The position numbers and the translations under genes were made by a program. The notes beneath the pieces were generated by a model. It was not told the origin of the DNA and did not search any database. It worked only from the letters and a program-made list of their open reading frames with translations. Below are positions 16,494 to 25,718 of a stretch of 64,000 nt of DNA, piece after piece (position 1 is the first letter of the stretch; every line of letters starts with the position of its first letter). Source of the stretch: Ideonella_A intermedia_A (GTDB lineage: Bacteria; Pseudomonadota; Gammaproteobacteria; Burkholderiales; Burkholderiaceae_C); contig CALRPU020000007.1 in assembly GCA_943370175.1 (NCBI GenBank), forward strand, positions 87,627-151,626. The letters are read 5' to 3'.

Positions 16494-19050
16494 TCGTCGT
16501 GCCCAGCGCGCCCCAGACAGGGCCCTCTCGCTCACGAATCTGCCGCGCGACCTCGGCGATCACGATCTCTGGCTTGCCGTCAGAGCCCATCCGCTGGGTC
16601 ACGCTTGCGGCCGCGAACTGGTTGATGACGCGAAGTTCGACGGTGGTAGTTCCCCCGCCCACCTTGTCCGCTGATGTCACCCTGCCCGAGGCGGTCGGAA
16701 GCATGAACTGGGCTCCGGTGCTGGCCGTGAACATCTCGGGCTGACCGGTCTCGTTCACCCGATACAAGCTGCCCGCACTCACCGGTCCACCGTACTGGCG
16801 GCCGCCGCCGTAGCTCACGCTGCTGATGGTCGACAGCAGGCTGCCACCCGCGGCGAACACCGCCGCGTAGTTCGCCAGCTTCTGCGGCAGCGTGATCGCC
16901 GTCGGGTCGTCCATGGCCTTCAGGGCGGCGCTGTAGAGGGCCATGGTGCCGCTGGCAATGGCGAAGCCCTTAGACACGGCGAACAGTGCGCGGTAGGTGC
17001 TCGACATCTCGCCGGCGTGCTGCTGTGCGAGGGATGCGGCCTCGCCGAAGAACGCGCCGACACCGGCGACAAGCCGCTCCTGCACCCCCTCCTCGGCCGA
17101 CACACGCTGATCCGTGATGGCCAGCAGCTTCACCGCCAGCGCCTGGGCATTCGACAGCACGGTGGCGTCGTACTCTTCCTGCGACAGCAGTTCCGCCTCG
17201 CGCTCGAGCGCCAACTGCTCCGCGCGCCGCGCGTAGTAGAACGCCACCTCGGCTGCCGGGTCGCCCAGCGCCGACACCCGGTCAGCCATGGCGCCCTCGC
17301 TCGCGCGCTGGATCTCATCGGCGCGGCGCTTCTCGTCGGCGAGCGCCTTCAGCCTGGCCGCCTCCTCCTCCTTGCCACCTTGCTCAATGGCTGACCGGAT
17401 GTCCTCAGCGTTGCGGAGCACGATGTCGCGGCGCTCCTTGGCGGCGTTGGTCTCAATGAAGTTGATCGCCTTCGCCGCATCGGCCGCGTTGATCTTCTTC
17501 TCGTTGAGCAACTGCTCGTTGTGCCGCAGCGCTTCGCGCTCGGCTGCGTCGACACGCTCGATGCCATCAAGGCTGGCCTTCTCCAGGCCAGCGAGATAGG
17601 CCTTCGCGTCGAACTTTTCGCCCTTGTTGGGTTTGCCCGGCTTAGGCGGCGGAGGCGGCGGACCGGCGTCGTCGATTGATGCTACGGGTCGGCCGCGCCT
17701 GGCAAGTTCGGTCGGATCGCCCTGTCCAGCCAGCTTCCCCATTGCACCGGAGATGTCGCGAGCAATCTGCACCAGGGTGGCGCGGCGCTGGCGAAGCTCT
17801 GCGAGTTGGTCCGGCGATGCCATCGGGAAGCTGGTCCGGGACAGCTCGCGGTCGATGTCGGCCATCTCGCGCTGGGCATCAGCAAGTTGGGCGACCAGGT
17901 CGCTGCCGGCGCGGCCCCCCGTCTTTTTCAGGGCTGCAGCGATCCGGTTGGCCGCTTGCTCCGACATCGTCGCCGCGTCCTTCGCTTCGCCGGCCACCTT
18001 GTCCCAGTTCAGTGCCAGCAGCGCCAGCCCGGTGATGGCAACGCCGATGGGCCCGCCCAGGGCGGTGAGAACGCCCATGAACCCGCGGGCCGCAATGGTC
18101 AAGCCACCGATGGCCGTGGCCGCCGCATAAGCCTGGGTGATCGCAGCGCCCATGGCCACCACCAGGCGCCCGGCCACCGCGCCAGCGAGCGACACCACGG
18201 CGAGCTCGGCCGCGGTGATGAATGGCTTCAGCTTGTCGAAATACTGGGTGAGCCCGCCCTCCTTCACCGACGCCGTCAGCTCGGTGACCGCTTCCGTTGC
18301 CTTGCGCACGCCGGCCGCGATGGCGTCGCCCACGCCGGCCTGCGACACGCTGCGGTAGAAGGCTTCGAGCGAGTCCTGCAGGTTGCTGATGTCCCCGTCG
18401 AGCGTCTTCATCCGCTCCGACATGGCGCCGGCGAAGTCGGTCTCGCCGATCGTCACGAGGTAGTCGGTGATCTCGCGCGCGCTGTTGCCGATGGTGGTGG
18501 TGGTGCCACGGAAGGTGAGTGCGACCTTGTCGCCTTCCTTGCTGGCCTTGATGCCGAACTCCTTCAGGCGCTCGAACTCGCCGGTCGACGCGTCGGCCAC
18601 CGCTTCGATCATCTGCTCCAGGTCTTTGCCCATCGCCGACGCGGTGTTGCCGAAGCTGGTCATCGCGCGCTCGCTCGGATCCAGGCCCAGGGCCTTGAGC
18701 TTGACGAAGCCGCGCACCGATTGCTCAAGGCTGTACGGGGTCTGCGCGGCGAACTTCTCCAGCTTCGACCACGCCACGGCCGCCTGATCGGCGCCGCCTG
18801 TCATGGTCTTCAGCGAGGCGAAGAGCACATCGAACTGCCGCTGTGCGCCGATGACCTTCGAGACCAGGCCCTCGATGGCAATGCCCGTCAAAGCCGCGCT
18901 GATGGCCGCCGCCACGGCCGTGAACTTCGTCTGCAGCCGGTCCGCGTAGCCGCCGATGGTCTGCAGCCTGCGGTCGACGTCGCGCTGAGCATTGACAAGA
19001 TTGCGCGTGTCGATGCCGACTTCGTATTCGATCTGGCCGACGTTCTGCAT
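16474..19050 (-). CDS. Phage tail tape-measure protein
   Basis: 858 residues from ATG 19050; the longer frame to 19278 has no protein-like N-terminus. The N-terminal region (residues 1-230) is the typical tape-measure domain with QRQFDVLFASLKTMTGG and the AMGKDLEQMIEAVADA helix. A hydrophobic Gly/Ala membrane-like region follows (about 270-340), then a long helical rod with NEKKINAADAAKA-like repeats, and a C-terminal glycine-rich tail with YGGGRQYGGPVSAGSLYRVNE. This protein sets tail length and takes part in DNA entry in long-tailed phages. It is the only large structural gene in element B. Confidence 0.88.
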   Translation of the reverse strand: MQNVGQIEYEVGIDTRNLVNAQRDVDRRLQTIGGYADRLQTKFTAVAAAISAALTGIAIEGLVSKVIGAQRQFDVLFASLKTMTGGADQAAVAWSKLEKFAAQTPYSLEQSVRGFVKLKALGLDPSERAMTSFGNTASAMGKDLEQMIEAVADASTGEFERLKEFGIKASKEGDKVALTFRGTTTTIGNSAREITDYLVTIGETDFAGAMSERMKTLDGDISNLQDSLEAFYRSVSQAGVGDAIAAGVRKATEAVTELTASVKEGGLTQYFDKLKPFITAAELAVVSLAGAVAGRLVVAMGAAITQAYAAATAIGGLTIAARGFMGVLTALGGPIGVAITGLALLALNWDKVAGEAKDAATMSEQAANRIAAALKKTGGRAGSDLVAQLADAQREMADIDRELSRTSFPMASPDQLAELRQRRATLVQIARDISGAMGKLAGQGDPTELARRGRPVASIDDAGPPPPPPKPGKPNKGEKFDAKAYLAGLEKASLDGIERVDAAEREALRHNEQLLNEKKINAADAAKAINFIETNAAKERRDIVLRNAEDIRSAIEQGGKEEEAARLKALADEKRRADEIQRASEGAMADRVSALGDPAAEVAFYYARRAEQLALEREAELLSQEEYDATVLSNAQALAVKLLAITDQRVSAEEGVQERLVAGVGAFFGEAASLAQQHAGEMSSTYRALFAVSKGFAIASGTMALYSAALKAMDDPTAITLPQKLANYAAVFAAGGSLLSTISSVSYGGGRQYGGPVSAGSLYRVNETGQPEMFTASTGAQFMLPTASGRVTSADKVGGGTTTVELRVINQFAAASVTQRMGSDGKPEIVIAEVARQIREREGPVWGALGTTNVRGQF

Positions 19051-19099
19051 GTGTGCCTGGCTCTCTCGGTGTGTGGCTCTTCGAGTCGTCTGTGAGGTT

Positions 19100-19471
19100 T
19101 CAGGCGTTCGCCTTGCGCGCGCGCCGTCCCGCCGCCCGGGTACGGTTGTGGCCCGGCGCTGACGGCTTGAACCCCTCGGCCTGCAGCGAATGAACAGCGC
19201 CAGCCTCGGCGATCCGCAGCGACGGCGTGTCGCTTTCAACGTGGATCCGAATCTCAGGCTGCACCAGGTCAAGCCCACGCGTCACACGAAGCTCGCCGAG
19301 GATCACAGCGGGCACGACGATCTCGGTTCCGCCGGCCGTGACGATGACCACGTGCACCGCGCGCGCGCCGCCGTCACCCAATTGAATGCGCGCGGTTTCT
19401 CCCTTGGGGCAGCTGATGAAGCTGCGAACGGTCGTGCCGGATTGCACTGCTTTGGTCTTGGGCTTGCTCAT
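19100..19471 (-). CDS. Hypothetical element B protein
   Basis: 123 residues from ATG 19471 with AAGG upstream. The middle is beta-rich (ARIQLGDGGARAVHVVIVTAGG) and the C-terminus is basic (RTRAAGRRARKANA), suggesting nucleic-acid contact. It lies between the ssb gene and the tape-measure gene. No family recognised. Confidence 0.58.
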   Translation of the reverse strand: MSKPKTKAVQSGTTVRSFISCPKGETARIQLGDGGARAVHVVIVTAGGTEIVVPAVILGELRVTRGLDLVQPEIRIHVESDTPSLRIAEAGAVHSLQAEGFKPSAPGHNRTRAAGRRARKANA

Positions 19472-19514
19472 CGTTGGGCCTTGGTGCGAATGGTTGGAAG
19501 GGGCCGAGCCTCGG

Positions 19515-19910
19515 TCAACTTCCGGCCTGTTCGCCGGCCGGTCGGTCGAAGTCAGGCGCGTTCGGCGCTGGCGCTGGGCCCGCACCGGAGTTCGCAAAGG
19601 CTTCCCGCCGGCGGCGGACGTGGTAGCTGGTCAACACGGCATCGGCCGCCACGCTGAGGCCGGAGGAGGTGGCGCCGTCGGCGTTGGCCCAGGTGGTGAC
19701 CTTGGCGCGGCCGGTGATGGCGACAGCATCGCCTTTGCCCAGCTCCGCGAGCTGGTCCGCCACGCTGCCGAAGGCGATCACCGACACGGTGACCCGCTCG
19801 TCACCGTTGTGGGCAGAGACCCGCGCGACGATGAAGCGTTTGCCGTTGGAGCCGATGCGGCTGTCGGGGTCGGCAGTCAGTTTGCCGGTGACCAATGCGG
19901 TGATGCTCAT
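19515..19910 (-). CDS. ssb: Single-stranded DNA-binding protein (phage type)
   Basis: 131 residues from ATG 19910. An OB-fold with the SSB pattern: short first strand (ALVTGKLTADPDSR), GKRFIVARVSA, then VTVSVIAFGSVADQLAELGKGDAVAITGRAKVTTW. The C-terminal tail is Pro/Ala-rich and lacks the acidic DDxPF tip of chromosomal SSB. It follows the initiator and loader genes, so it belongs to the element's replication module. Confidence 0.85.
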   Translation of the reverse strand: MSITALVTGKLTADPDSRIGSNGKRFIVARVSAHNGDERVTVSVIAFGSVADQLAELGKGDAVAITGRAKVTTWANADGATSSGLSVAADAVLTSYHVRRRREAFANSGAGPAPAPNAPDFDRPAGEQAGS

Positions 19911-20076
19911 GGAGGTTGGGTTCTCGTTCGTGGGTTGGCTCAGTTCGTGGCGGAGCACGTGGGGGACACGGGCGGGGCCACCAGCGCGAAGCGCGCAGGC
20001 GCTTGGGTGTGGGCAGACGGTGCGTCCGCCAGGCCATGCCCGCATAGGACGAAGGGCGGCGAAGTGGCAGGCACCA

Positions 20077-20803
<727 letters not shown>

Positions 20804-20832
<29 letters not shown>

Positions 20833-21742
20833 TGAGGTCTTCCATGTTCTTGCCCGGCAGGGAGGTTGGGCGGGGGACTTCCCGGCAATGGGCGTCGATG
20901 ATGTCCATGGGGTTGGGCCGGACGGCGGCGCCCGGAGCCTTCGCGGCGAGGCTGGGTGCGACCTGCTCCATGCGCTCCCGCATCGAGCGCTGGTAGGTGG
21001 TCTCCGCTTTGATGCCGGCGGTGTAGTCGGTGCTGGCGAAGCTGCGGCCATGTGACGCTTCGCGATCCGGGGACTTCAGCGGGTACAGGCCGAGCCAGTT
21101 GCTGAGCGTCGCCCGCTCCAGCACGGCGCGAGGATCGTGGCCTTCGTCGCGGAGCTTCTCCAAAGCGCGGACCGCCAACCGTGTGCCCGCCTTGGTCAGC
21201 GGCTTGTTTATTTCCCGGCGGTTGTCGACGTAGGCGGTCCATGCGTCACCAGGAACCCATGTCGGAAGGTCACCAGAGTGGCCAGCCTTCACCACCGCGC
21301 TGGTGGTTCTCTTGGTGGTTCTCTGACGGTTCATTGATGGTTTGTCTGTAGCCGGCTGCAGGGGGGTGATGCAGCCGGCTACAGGGGTGGACTGCAGCCC
21401 GCTACAGGGGGGGGATGTAGCGGGCTGCAGGGGTTGGGGGGGTGTAGTGCTATGCAGGGGGGGTGCAGACTTCTGCAGGGGTTCCATGCATGTGATGCGG
21501 TAGCGATTGACGCCCTGCGGGCCGGCGCTCGGCAGAACCTCGAGCTCTCCCGAGGCCCGTAGCGCGGCAAGCAGCAGGCTCGCATTCCGCGGCTTGACAC
21601 GGCACTTCTTCGCGAGAGTAGCCACCGATGGCCAGGCGATGCCGTCGTCGTCAGCGAAGTCAGCAATGGCCAGAAGCATGAGAAGCTGGGTGCCCGAGTG
21701 GCGCGACACCTCCCAGACCTTCGCCATCGTGCGAACGCTCAT
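20804..21742 (-). CDS. Phage-type replication initiator with winged-helix N-terminus
   Basis: 312 residues from ATG 21742, which overlaps the upstream stop as ATGA. Residues 10-80 form a helix-turn-helix of the replication protein O type (AIADFADDDGIAWPSVATLAKKCRV). The central part (about 85-135) is a Pro/Gln/Thr-rich linker encoded by the iteron array at 21348-21481. The C-terminal half has a helical domain (TKAGTRLAVRALEKLRDEG). By analogy with lambda O, the protein probably binds the repeats inside its own gene and recruits the downstream DnaC-like loader. Confidence 0.78.
21348..21481. repeat. Iteron array, candidate replication origin of element B
   Basis: Copies of GYAGCSSGCTRCAGGGG lie at 21348, 21371, 21394 and 21417, exactly 23 bases apart. 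Degenerate copies follow at 21444 and 21465. Because 23 is not a multiple of 3, each copy is read in a different frame of the initiator gene, so the conservation is at DNA level. This is the arrangement of origin iterons inside lambda-type initiator genes. Confidence 0.75.
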
Positions 21743-21954
21743 TCGCTGCCGCCCAATTGCCGCACCAGGTGCTGCACCGCGGCCAGATTGGGGCATGGCT
21801 TCAGCCAGCCGCGCCAGGTGGCGATGTAGCTGCCGTCAGCGAGCTCCACCACCGCAACCCCGACAAGGGCGGCCCGGGCCAGCACATTGGCACGGTGCTT
21901 CTCCGGGCTGGTCAGCTCGTCGACCTGGGCCGTCATCAATCGCGCGGCGCTCAT
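21739..21954 (-). CDS. Small hypothetical protein of the replication operon
   Basis: 71 residues from ATG 21954. It overlaps its upstream and downstream neighbours by 4 bases each (ATGA), which indicates translational coupling. It has a helical N-terminus and a C-terminal region with IATWRGWLKPCPN. No family recognised. Confidence 0.6.
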   Translation of the reverse strand: MSAARLMTAQVDELTSPEKHRANVLARAALVGVAVVELADGSYIATWRGWLKPCPNLAAVQHLVRQLGGSE

Positions 21955-22310
21955 GCCGACACCTCGGCGCTGCGGCGCTTCATGGCCTCGACCTTCCCGC
22001 GCAGCAACTGGTGAGGCTGGGAGGGTTGGTCCTGCCGCGGCATGGCCGCGACGGCCGCCTCCAGCTCGGCCCGCGCCCACCGGACGATGCGTGCGCCGAG
22101 GTGGACTGGCTTGGGCATCCACGACTCGGCGCGCAGCTCGTGGAACTTCGTGAGGTTGAGGCCCAGCGCTGCCGCGGCCTGCTCGTGCGTCAGCAGGATC
22201 GGCGCGATGGCGGACTGGGCGGGGGCTTGGCGCGCTGAGCCTGCGGTCGGCGCGCCGACGCTGGGGGTTGGGCGCCCGCTGGTTCCGCTGAACGTGTTGA
22301 CGGTGCCCAT
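21951..22310 (-). CDS. AlpA/excisionase-like HTH protein
   Basis: 119 residues from ATG 22310. A Pro/Ala-rich N-terminal part is followed by a helix-turn-helix of the MerR/AlpA superfamily (LTHEQAAAALGLNLTKFHELRAE, then a wing with WMPKPVHLG and IVRWARAELEAAV). Proteins of this type act as excisionase partners or regulators for P4-type integrases. It overlaps the next gene by 4 bases. Confidence 0.72.
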   Translation of the reverse strand: MGTVNTFSGTSGRPTPSVGAPTAGSARQAPAQSAIAPILLTHEQAAAALGLNLTKFHELRAESWMPKPVHLGARIVRWARAELEAAVAAMPRQDQPSQPHQLLRGKVEAMKRRSAEVSA

Positions 22311-22570
22311 CACGCCGCCCTCTCCTGCAAACCGAGCATGCGGCGGAGCTCTGCGGTGGGCCACAACAGGCGGCCACCGACCCGCAGCGGATTGATGGGG
22401 CCGGCGGCGGTGCAGGACCAGGTGCGCAGCGTCTGCGGCGAACGGTTGAGGTAGTGCGCCGCCTCAGCGGTCGTCACCGCCGGGCGAGTGATTTGCTCGA
22501 GGGGCTGGAACTGCGGCCTGGTAGCCGGTGACACGCGCGCGGCGCGCGGCGTGGGCGACTGGGTGTGCAT
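22310..22570 (-). CDS. Helix-turn-helix DNA-binding protein, first gene of the replication operon
   Basis: 86 residues with an excisionase/MerR-type helix-turn-helix (VTTAEAAHYLNRSPQTLRTW) and a wing ending in VGGRLLWPTAELRRML. It heads a tightly packed operon of HTH protein, AlpA-like protein, initiator and loader. A perfect 10-bp inverted repeat begins three bases upstream of its ATG, which suggests autoregulation. It may be the element's Xis or its master regulator. Confidence 0.75.
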   Translation of the reverse strand: MHTQSPTPRAARVSPATRPQFQPLEQITRPAVTTAEAAHYLNRSPQTLRTWSCTAAGPINPLRVGGRLLWPTAELRRMLGLQERAA

Positions 22571-22572
22571 CT

Positions 22573-22613
22573 GGAACCATCCTTTGCCGTGGTGGCGTTA
22601 CTTGGATGGTTCC
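22573..22613 (-). promoter_or_regulatory. Candidate operator: 10-bp inverted repeat upstream of the HTH operon
   Basis: GGAACCATCC (22573-22582) and GGATGGTTCC (22604-22613) are perfect inverted copies with 21 bases between them, about two helical turns apart, in the otherwise A+T-richer leader of the operon. This suits a dimeric DNA-binding protein. Confidence 0.55.
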
Positions 22614-22669
22614 GGACTATGTTGATTTACTTCGTTTCCGAATAATCCCCGAAGAAATCCCGAAGGCAG

Positions 22670-23314
22670 TCAGCTGATCTGGTGGCGCCGCGCGAGGGTC
22701 GGGATCGGAGCAGTAGCGGCGCCGGTTCGAAGCCCCCGCTCGTCGGCCCACGCCAGTGCGGCGGCCTCGTCCCACCTGCCGCGCTTGACTTGCGCCGCCT
22801 TCGCCAGGCCGTTCCTGCTTGCCTCGCTGAGCTGCCTTTCAATCGTTGGCCAGGTGCGTAGGTGCTTGGAGACCATGGCCTGCCGCGAGAGCATGGAAAC
22901 AGGCGCGCCGAGCCGAGCGAGCGGAGCCGGCAGCGGCTCCCACCCCGACCAGATGGCGAACCTTGCTAGGGCGGCCAGGCCCAGGCGAAGGCCAGCCGAG
23001 TCCGTTCGGATCACTTCCGATGCAAGGGAGCCAGTCGCGCAGGCCTCCCGCAGCACCTGCAGCCGACTGCGACCAGGCTCCCGGAGGGTAGCGTGCGCCC
23101 ACCGTACCGTCACCCGCCCCGGCGTAGGCCGGGAGTCGCCACGCATCGCGGCCTCGTACTCCGCGCGCGTCGGCAGGTCTCCGCCCTCGGTGGTGATTGT
23201 CTGCACCCAGGCAGGATCCTCGCCCAGCGACAGCGCGACGCACTGCTCAAGGGTGAGGGGACCTGCGCTGAGCCAGCGCTCCCAGTTCGGCGCCCGGCCG
23301 TCGCTATCGGCCAC
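22670..23314 (-). CDS. Hypothetical element B protein
   Basis: 214 residues from GTG 23314. Rich in Trp and Leu, with WERWLSAGPLTLEQCVALSLGE at the N-terminus, a pattern seen in several phage and island proteins of unknown role. It overlaps the upstream gene by 11 bases and is the last of four small coupled genes transcribed ahead of the replication operon. Confidence 0.62.
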   Translation of the reverse strand: MADSDGRAPNWERWLSAGPLTLEQCVALSLGEDPAWVQTITTEGGDLPTRAEYEAAMRGDSRPTPGRVTVRWAHATLREPGRSRLQVLREACATGSLASEVIRTDSAGLRLGLAALARFAIWSGWEPLPAPLARLGAPVSMLSRQAMVSKHLRTWPTIERQLSEASRNGLAKAAQVKRGRWDEAAALAWADERGLRTGAATAPIPTLARRHQIS

Positions 23315-23543
23315 GACCGGCGACCCCTTCCACCCGCCCAGCGTCGAGCGCCGGGCGAAGCATCTCCCGTGCTTGGGCCAGGAAGTCGGTGATGGCCCAT
23401 GCTGCGTTCTGGTGGACCTCGCAGACTTTGCGGTCGCCGCTGATCAGCGCCGCGATGGCCGAGGCCTTGGAGACCAGGCAGTCAAGCTCCTCGAGGTCCG
23501 GGCCTTCGGCGGGGCTCGGGGCTGTAGTGGTGCTGTCAGCCAT
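23304..23543 (-). CDS. Small hypothetical protein
   Basis: 79 residues, ATG 23543. Acidic and helical, with VSKASAIAALISGDRKVCEVHQ. It overlaps both neighbours by 8-11 bases within the four-gene early set of element B. It resembles small proteins described near phage early regions, but no family name can be given. Confidence 0.58.
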   Translation of the reverse strand: MADSTTTAPSPAEGPDLEELDCLVSKASAIAALISGDRKVCEVHQNAAWAITDFLAQAREMLRPALDAGRVEGVAGRGR

Positions 23544-23841
23544 GGGCCACCTCCTGGCCCGTCACCGCCGCACTGCTGATCGTCAGGTAGTAGTTGCTTG
23601 GCAGGCTGTCCCCCGCCTCCACCGTGGCCAGGTAGTCGCCGAGCGCCGCCGCGAATCCGTCGGCCATCTCGGGGTGCTTCAAGAGGGCCCGCACCTGGCT
23701 GGCGAGGTGAAGCGCCAACGGCTTGCCGTCGCGGCACTCGACGTGCAGCTCGTGGTCCGTCTCGAACTTGCGCCCGGCCATCGTGGCCACCATGGCGCCG
23801 AAGAAGTGCACGCCGGCGATGAATGCATTGCGATCAGGCAT
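23536..23841 (-). CDS. Small hypothetical protein
   Basis: 101 residues, ATG 23841. An N-terminal hydrophobic-amphipathic helix (FIAGVHFFGAMVATMAG) is followed by a charged region with HELHVECRDGKPLALHLA. It overlaps its neighbours by 8 bases on both sides. No family recognised. Confidence 0.58.
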   Translation of the reverse strand: MPDRNAFIAGVHFFGAMVATMAGRKFETDHELHVECRDGKPLALHLASQVRALLKHPEMADGFAAALGDYLATVEAGDSLPSNYYLTISSAAVTGQEVAHG

Positions 23842-24127
23842 GTTGAACCCCCTTGGCGGCTTGCTCGTCGTCCGGGTTCAACAGGTAGCAGGCCCGCGTA
23901 GTCGCGGCGATGGCGCACTCCACACAGGCCTCCGCAGCGGCCACCTCGGGATTCTCGCCCCGGTAGTTTGAGGACTCGATTTGCACAAGTTGCTTGCGGA
24001 GCGCTTCGAGCAGTGCGCTGACGCGGAGCAACTCTGTCAGCGCATCATCGGCCCGCAGCGCGGCGTATTGCGGACCTGCGCTCTTTGTCGTGGTCCCGGC
24101 CTTACCGGATAGAGTCTTGGAAGCCAT
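23834..24127 (-). CDS. Small hypothetical protein, first of the early set
   Basis: 97 residues, ATG 24127. Basic Ser/Thr/Lys-rich N-terminus, then a helical region (LTELLRVSALLEALRKQLVQIE) and a Cys-containing helix near the C-terminus. It lies just downstream of the integrase terminator hairpin. No family recognised. Confidence 0.58.
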   Translation of the reverse strand: MASKTLSGKAGTTTKSAGPQYAALRADDALTELLRVSALLEALRKQLVQIESSNYRGENPEVAAAEACVECAIAATTRACYLLNPDDEQAAKGVQHA

Positions 24128-24171
24128 GGTGTGCGGTTCCTTTCACGGTTGCACGTTGTGGTCAGGCCGGC

Positions 24172-24221
24172 CCGGGTGGTGACACACCCGGTTCGGCCGC
24201 TTTGCCTCAGGACCGCTGAGG
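24172..24221 (-). terminator. Two hairpins downstream of the element B integrase
   Basis: CCGGGTG/CACCCGG (24172-24191) and CCTCAG/CTGAGG (24205-24221) form adjacent short stems in the 105-bp gap after the integrase stop. There is no long T-tract on either strand. Confidence 0.4.
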
Positions 24222-24232
24222 CGCCGGGTACA

Positions 24233-25525
24233 TCATGCCGCGTGCAGGGCAAACACCGGCGCTGCCGGCTTGGCCAGGTACTCCGCCCAGGCCTCCAGCA
24301 ACGCGCGCCGTTCCTCGGCGAACTTGGCCCGGTTGTAGGCAGCGCGGATGCGGTTCGATTCCTCGTGCGCGAGGCAGGCCTCGATGACATCAGGCCGCGC
24401 CGCTCCTGTCTCGTTCGCCCAGGTGCTGAAGGTCGCCCTGCAGAGCCCATGCACCGTGGTGCGATCGCGGGCGCCCAGGCGGTCCAGCACTGCGAGCATG
24501 GCCATGTTCGACATCGGCTTGCCCATGAGCATCGGCGACGGGAAAACCCAGGTCGTGCACTGCCCGAGCTGGCCCCGGAGGATCTCGACGGCACGTGCGC
24601 TCAGGTGCACGGTGTGGGCCTCGCCAGCCTTCATGCGCTCGGCCGGCACGGACCAGAGGGCGGCCTCGAGGTCAATCTCGGGCCAGCTCGCCATCAGCGC
24701 TTCGCTCGTGCGGGCGGCGGTCAGCGCCGCGAACTCAAGACACCGGGCCGCCGTGCCTTCGGCGGCACGCAATTGCTGCAGGAAGGAAGGCGCCTCTCGA
24801 TAGGGCAGCGCGGCGAACTGGCCACGCTCGCGGCGGGCCTGCTGCTCGCGCAGCTTGCGGCGGATCGCGGCGGCGGGGTTGCTGGTGCAGCGACCGTGGA
24901 AGATCGCATCCTCGAAGACCGCGTCCAGGCGCTGGCGCACCCTCTGCAGGGTCTCGGGCACGGCCTGGCTCCGGTCGTCCAGGGAGCGAACCCCGGAGAG
25001 CGCCGCAAGCAACGCAGGGGCGTCGATCTCCGCGATGGGCCGATTCCAGATGCCTGCGGGGACATGGTTCTCCAGGGAGGCGATCCACTGGGCCGCATGC
25101 TTCGCTGTCTTGCTGGGTTCAATCACCCGCTCGTGGTAATCCCGGGCGGCCCGGCACAGCGTCATCCGTTCGCGTGCCTTTGCGATCTTCTGCGTTTCCT
25201 CGGCGCGCCGGGCGGCTTCACGCGCCTGGTCTCGCTCGTCGATGGGGTCGCGGCCGGCTGCCAGAAGGTCACGGGCATCGCGAGCCAGCTTCCGCGCGCC
25301 GGTGAGACTTTCGCCTGCCTGCGCACTGCTTGAGCGTCGGCAGACACCGAGGCCCATCTCGCGGCGACGCCCGCTGGCCGCGGTGTAGCGAAGAACCCAG
25401 CTCGCCGATTCACCGCGAACGCGGAGCATGAGCCCGCCGCCGTCGGAATGGTCGCCATCAGGCGACGCTTGTACCTCGCGCACCGTCAACAGGTGCAGCG
25501 CTGATGCCATCCGCTTCCTTGCCAT
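24233..25525 (-). CDS. P4-type tyrosine integrase of element B
   Basis: About 430 residues from ATG 25525, which has AGGGG 7 bases upstream. The longer frame to 25585 runs through the 12-bp repeats and is unlikely. Catalytic residues: R in AARTSEALMASW, HGLCRATFSTW and Y in IRAAYNRAKF. The HGLCR spacing is usual in this subgroup. The gene sits about 190 bases from the tRNA 3' end with its 5' end towards it, so it is the enzyme expected to have inserted element B into tRNA-Ser. Confidence 0.92.
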   Translation of the reverse strand: MARKRMASALHLLTVREVQASPDGDHSDGGGLMLRVRGESASWVLRYTAASGRRREMGLGVCRRSSSAQAGESLTGARKLARDARDLLAAGRDPIDERDQAREAARRAEETQKIAKARERMTLCRAARDYHERVIEPSKTAKHAAQWIASLENHVPAGIWNRPIAEIDAPALLAALSGVRSLDDRSQAVPETLQRVRQRLDAVFEDAIFHGRCTSNPAAAIRRKLREQQARRERGQFAALPYREAPSFLQQLRAAEGTAARCLEFAALTAARTSEALMASWPEIDLEAALWSVPAERMKAGEAHTVHLSARAVEILRGQLGQCTTWVFPSPMLMGKPMSNMAMLAVLDRLGARDRTTVHGLCRATFSTWANETGAARPDVIEACLAHEESNRIRAAYNRAKFAEERRALLEAWAEYLAKPAAPVFALHAA

Positions 25526-25536
25526 CCTTGACCCCT

Positions 25537-25702
25537 GTCCGCCAGTCAGTCCGCCAGCCAGTCCGCCAGGAATCGCAGAGTGCAATTCCGACTGTGACGG
25601 ACTGAGTGTTGACTGTCGTCAGTGTCAGGGAAGGAAAAAGCGTCGTCAAATCAACGACTTAGATAGCTCCCTGCCGGACTGTTTAACGACTGTCGCGGAC
25701 TG
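25537..25702. repeat. CGGACTG-type repeats between integrase and tRNA
   Basis: Three 12-bp tandem units begin GTCCGCCAG at 25537, 25549 and 25561. Further NCGGACTG copies lie on the plus strand at about 25596, 25673 and 25694. Related copies in both orientations beside the att core are candidate arm-type sites for integrase or for the directionality factor. Confidence 0.5.
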
Positions 25703-25718
25703 TAGGGTGGGAGTATCT

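Noticed and set aside
19051..19278. N-terminal extension of the tape-measure protein
   Set aside because: The extra 76 residues are Arg/Thr-rich and overlap the separate gene at 19100-19471.
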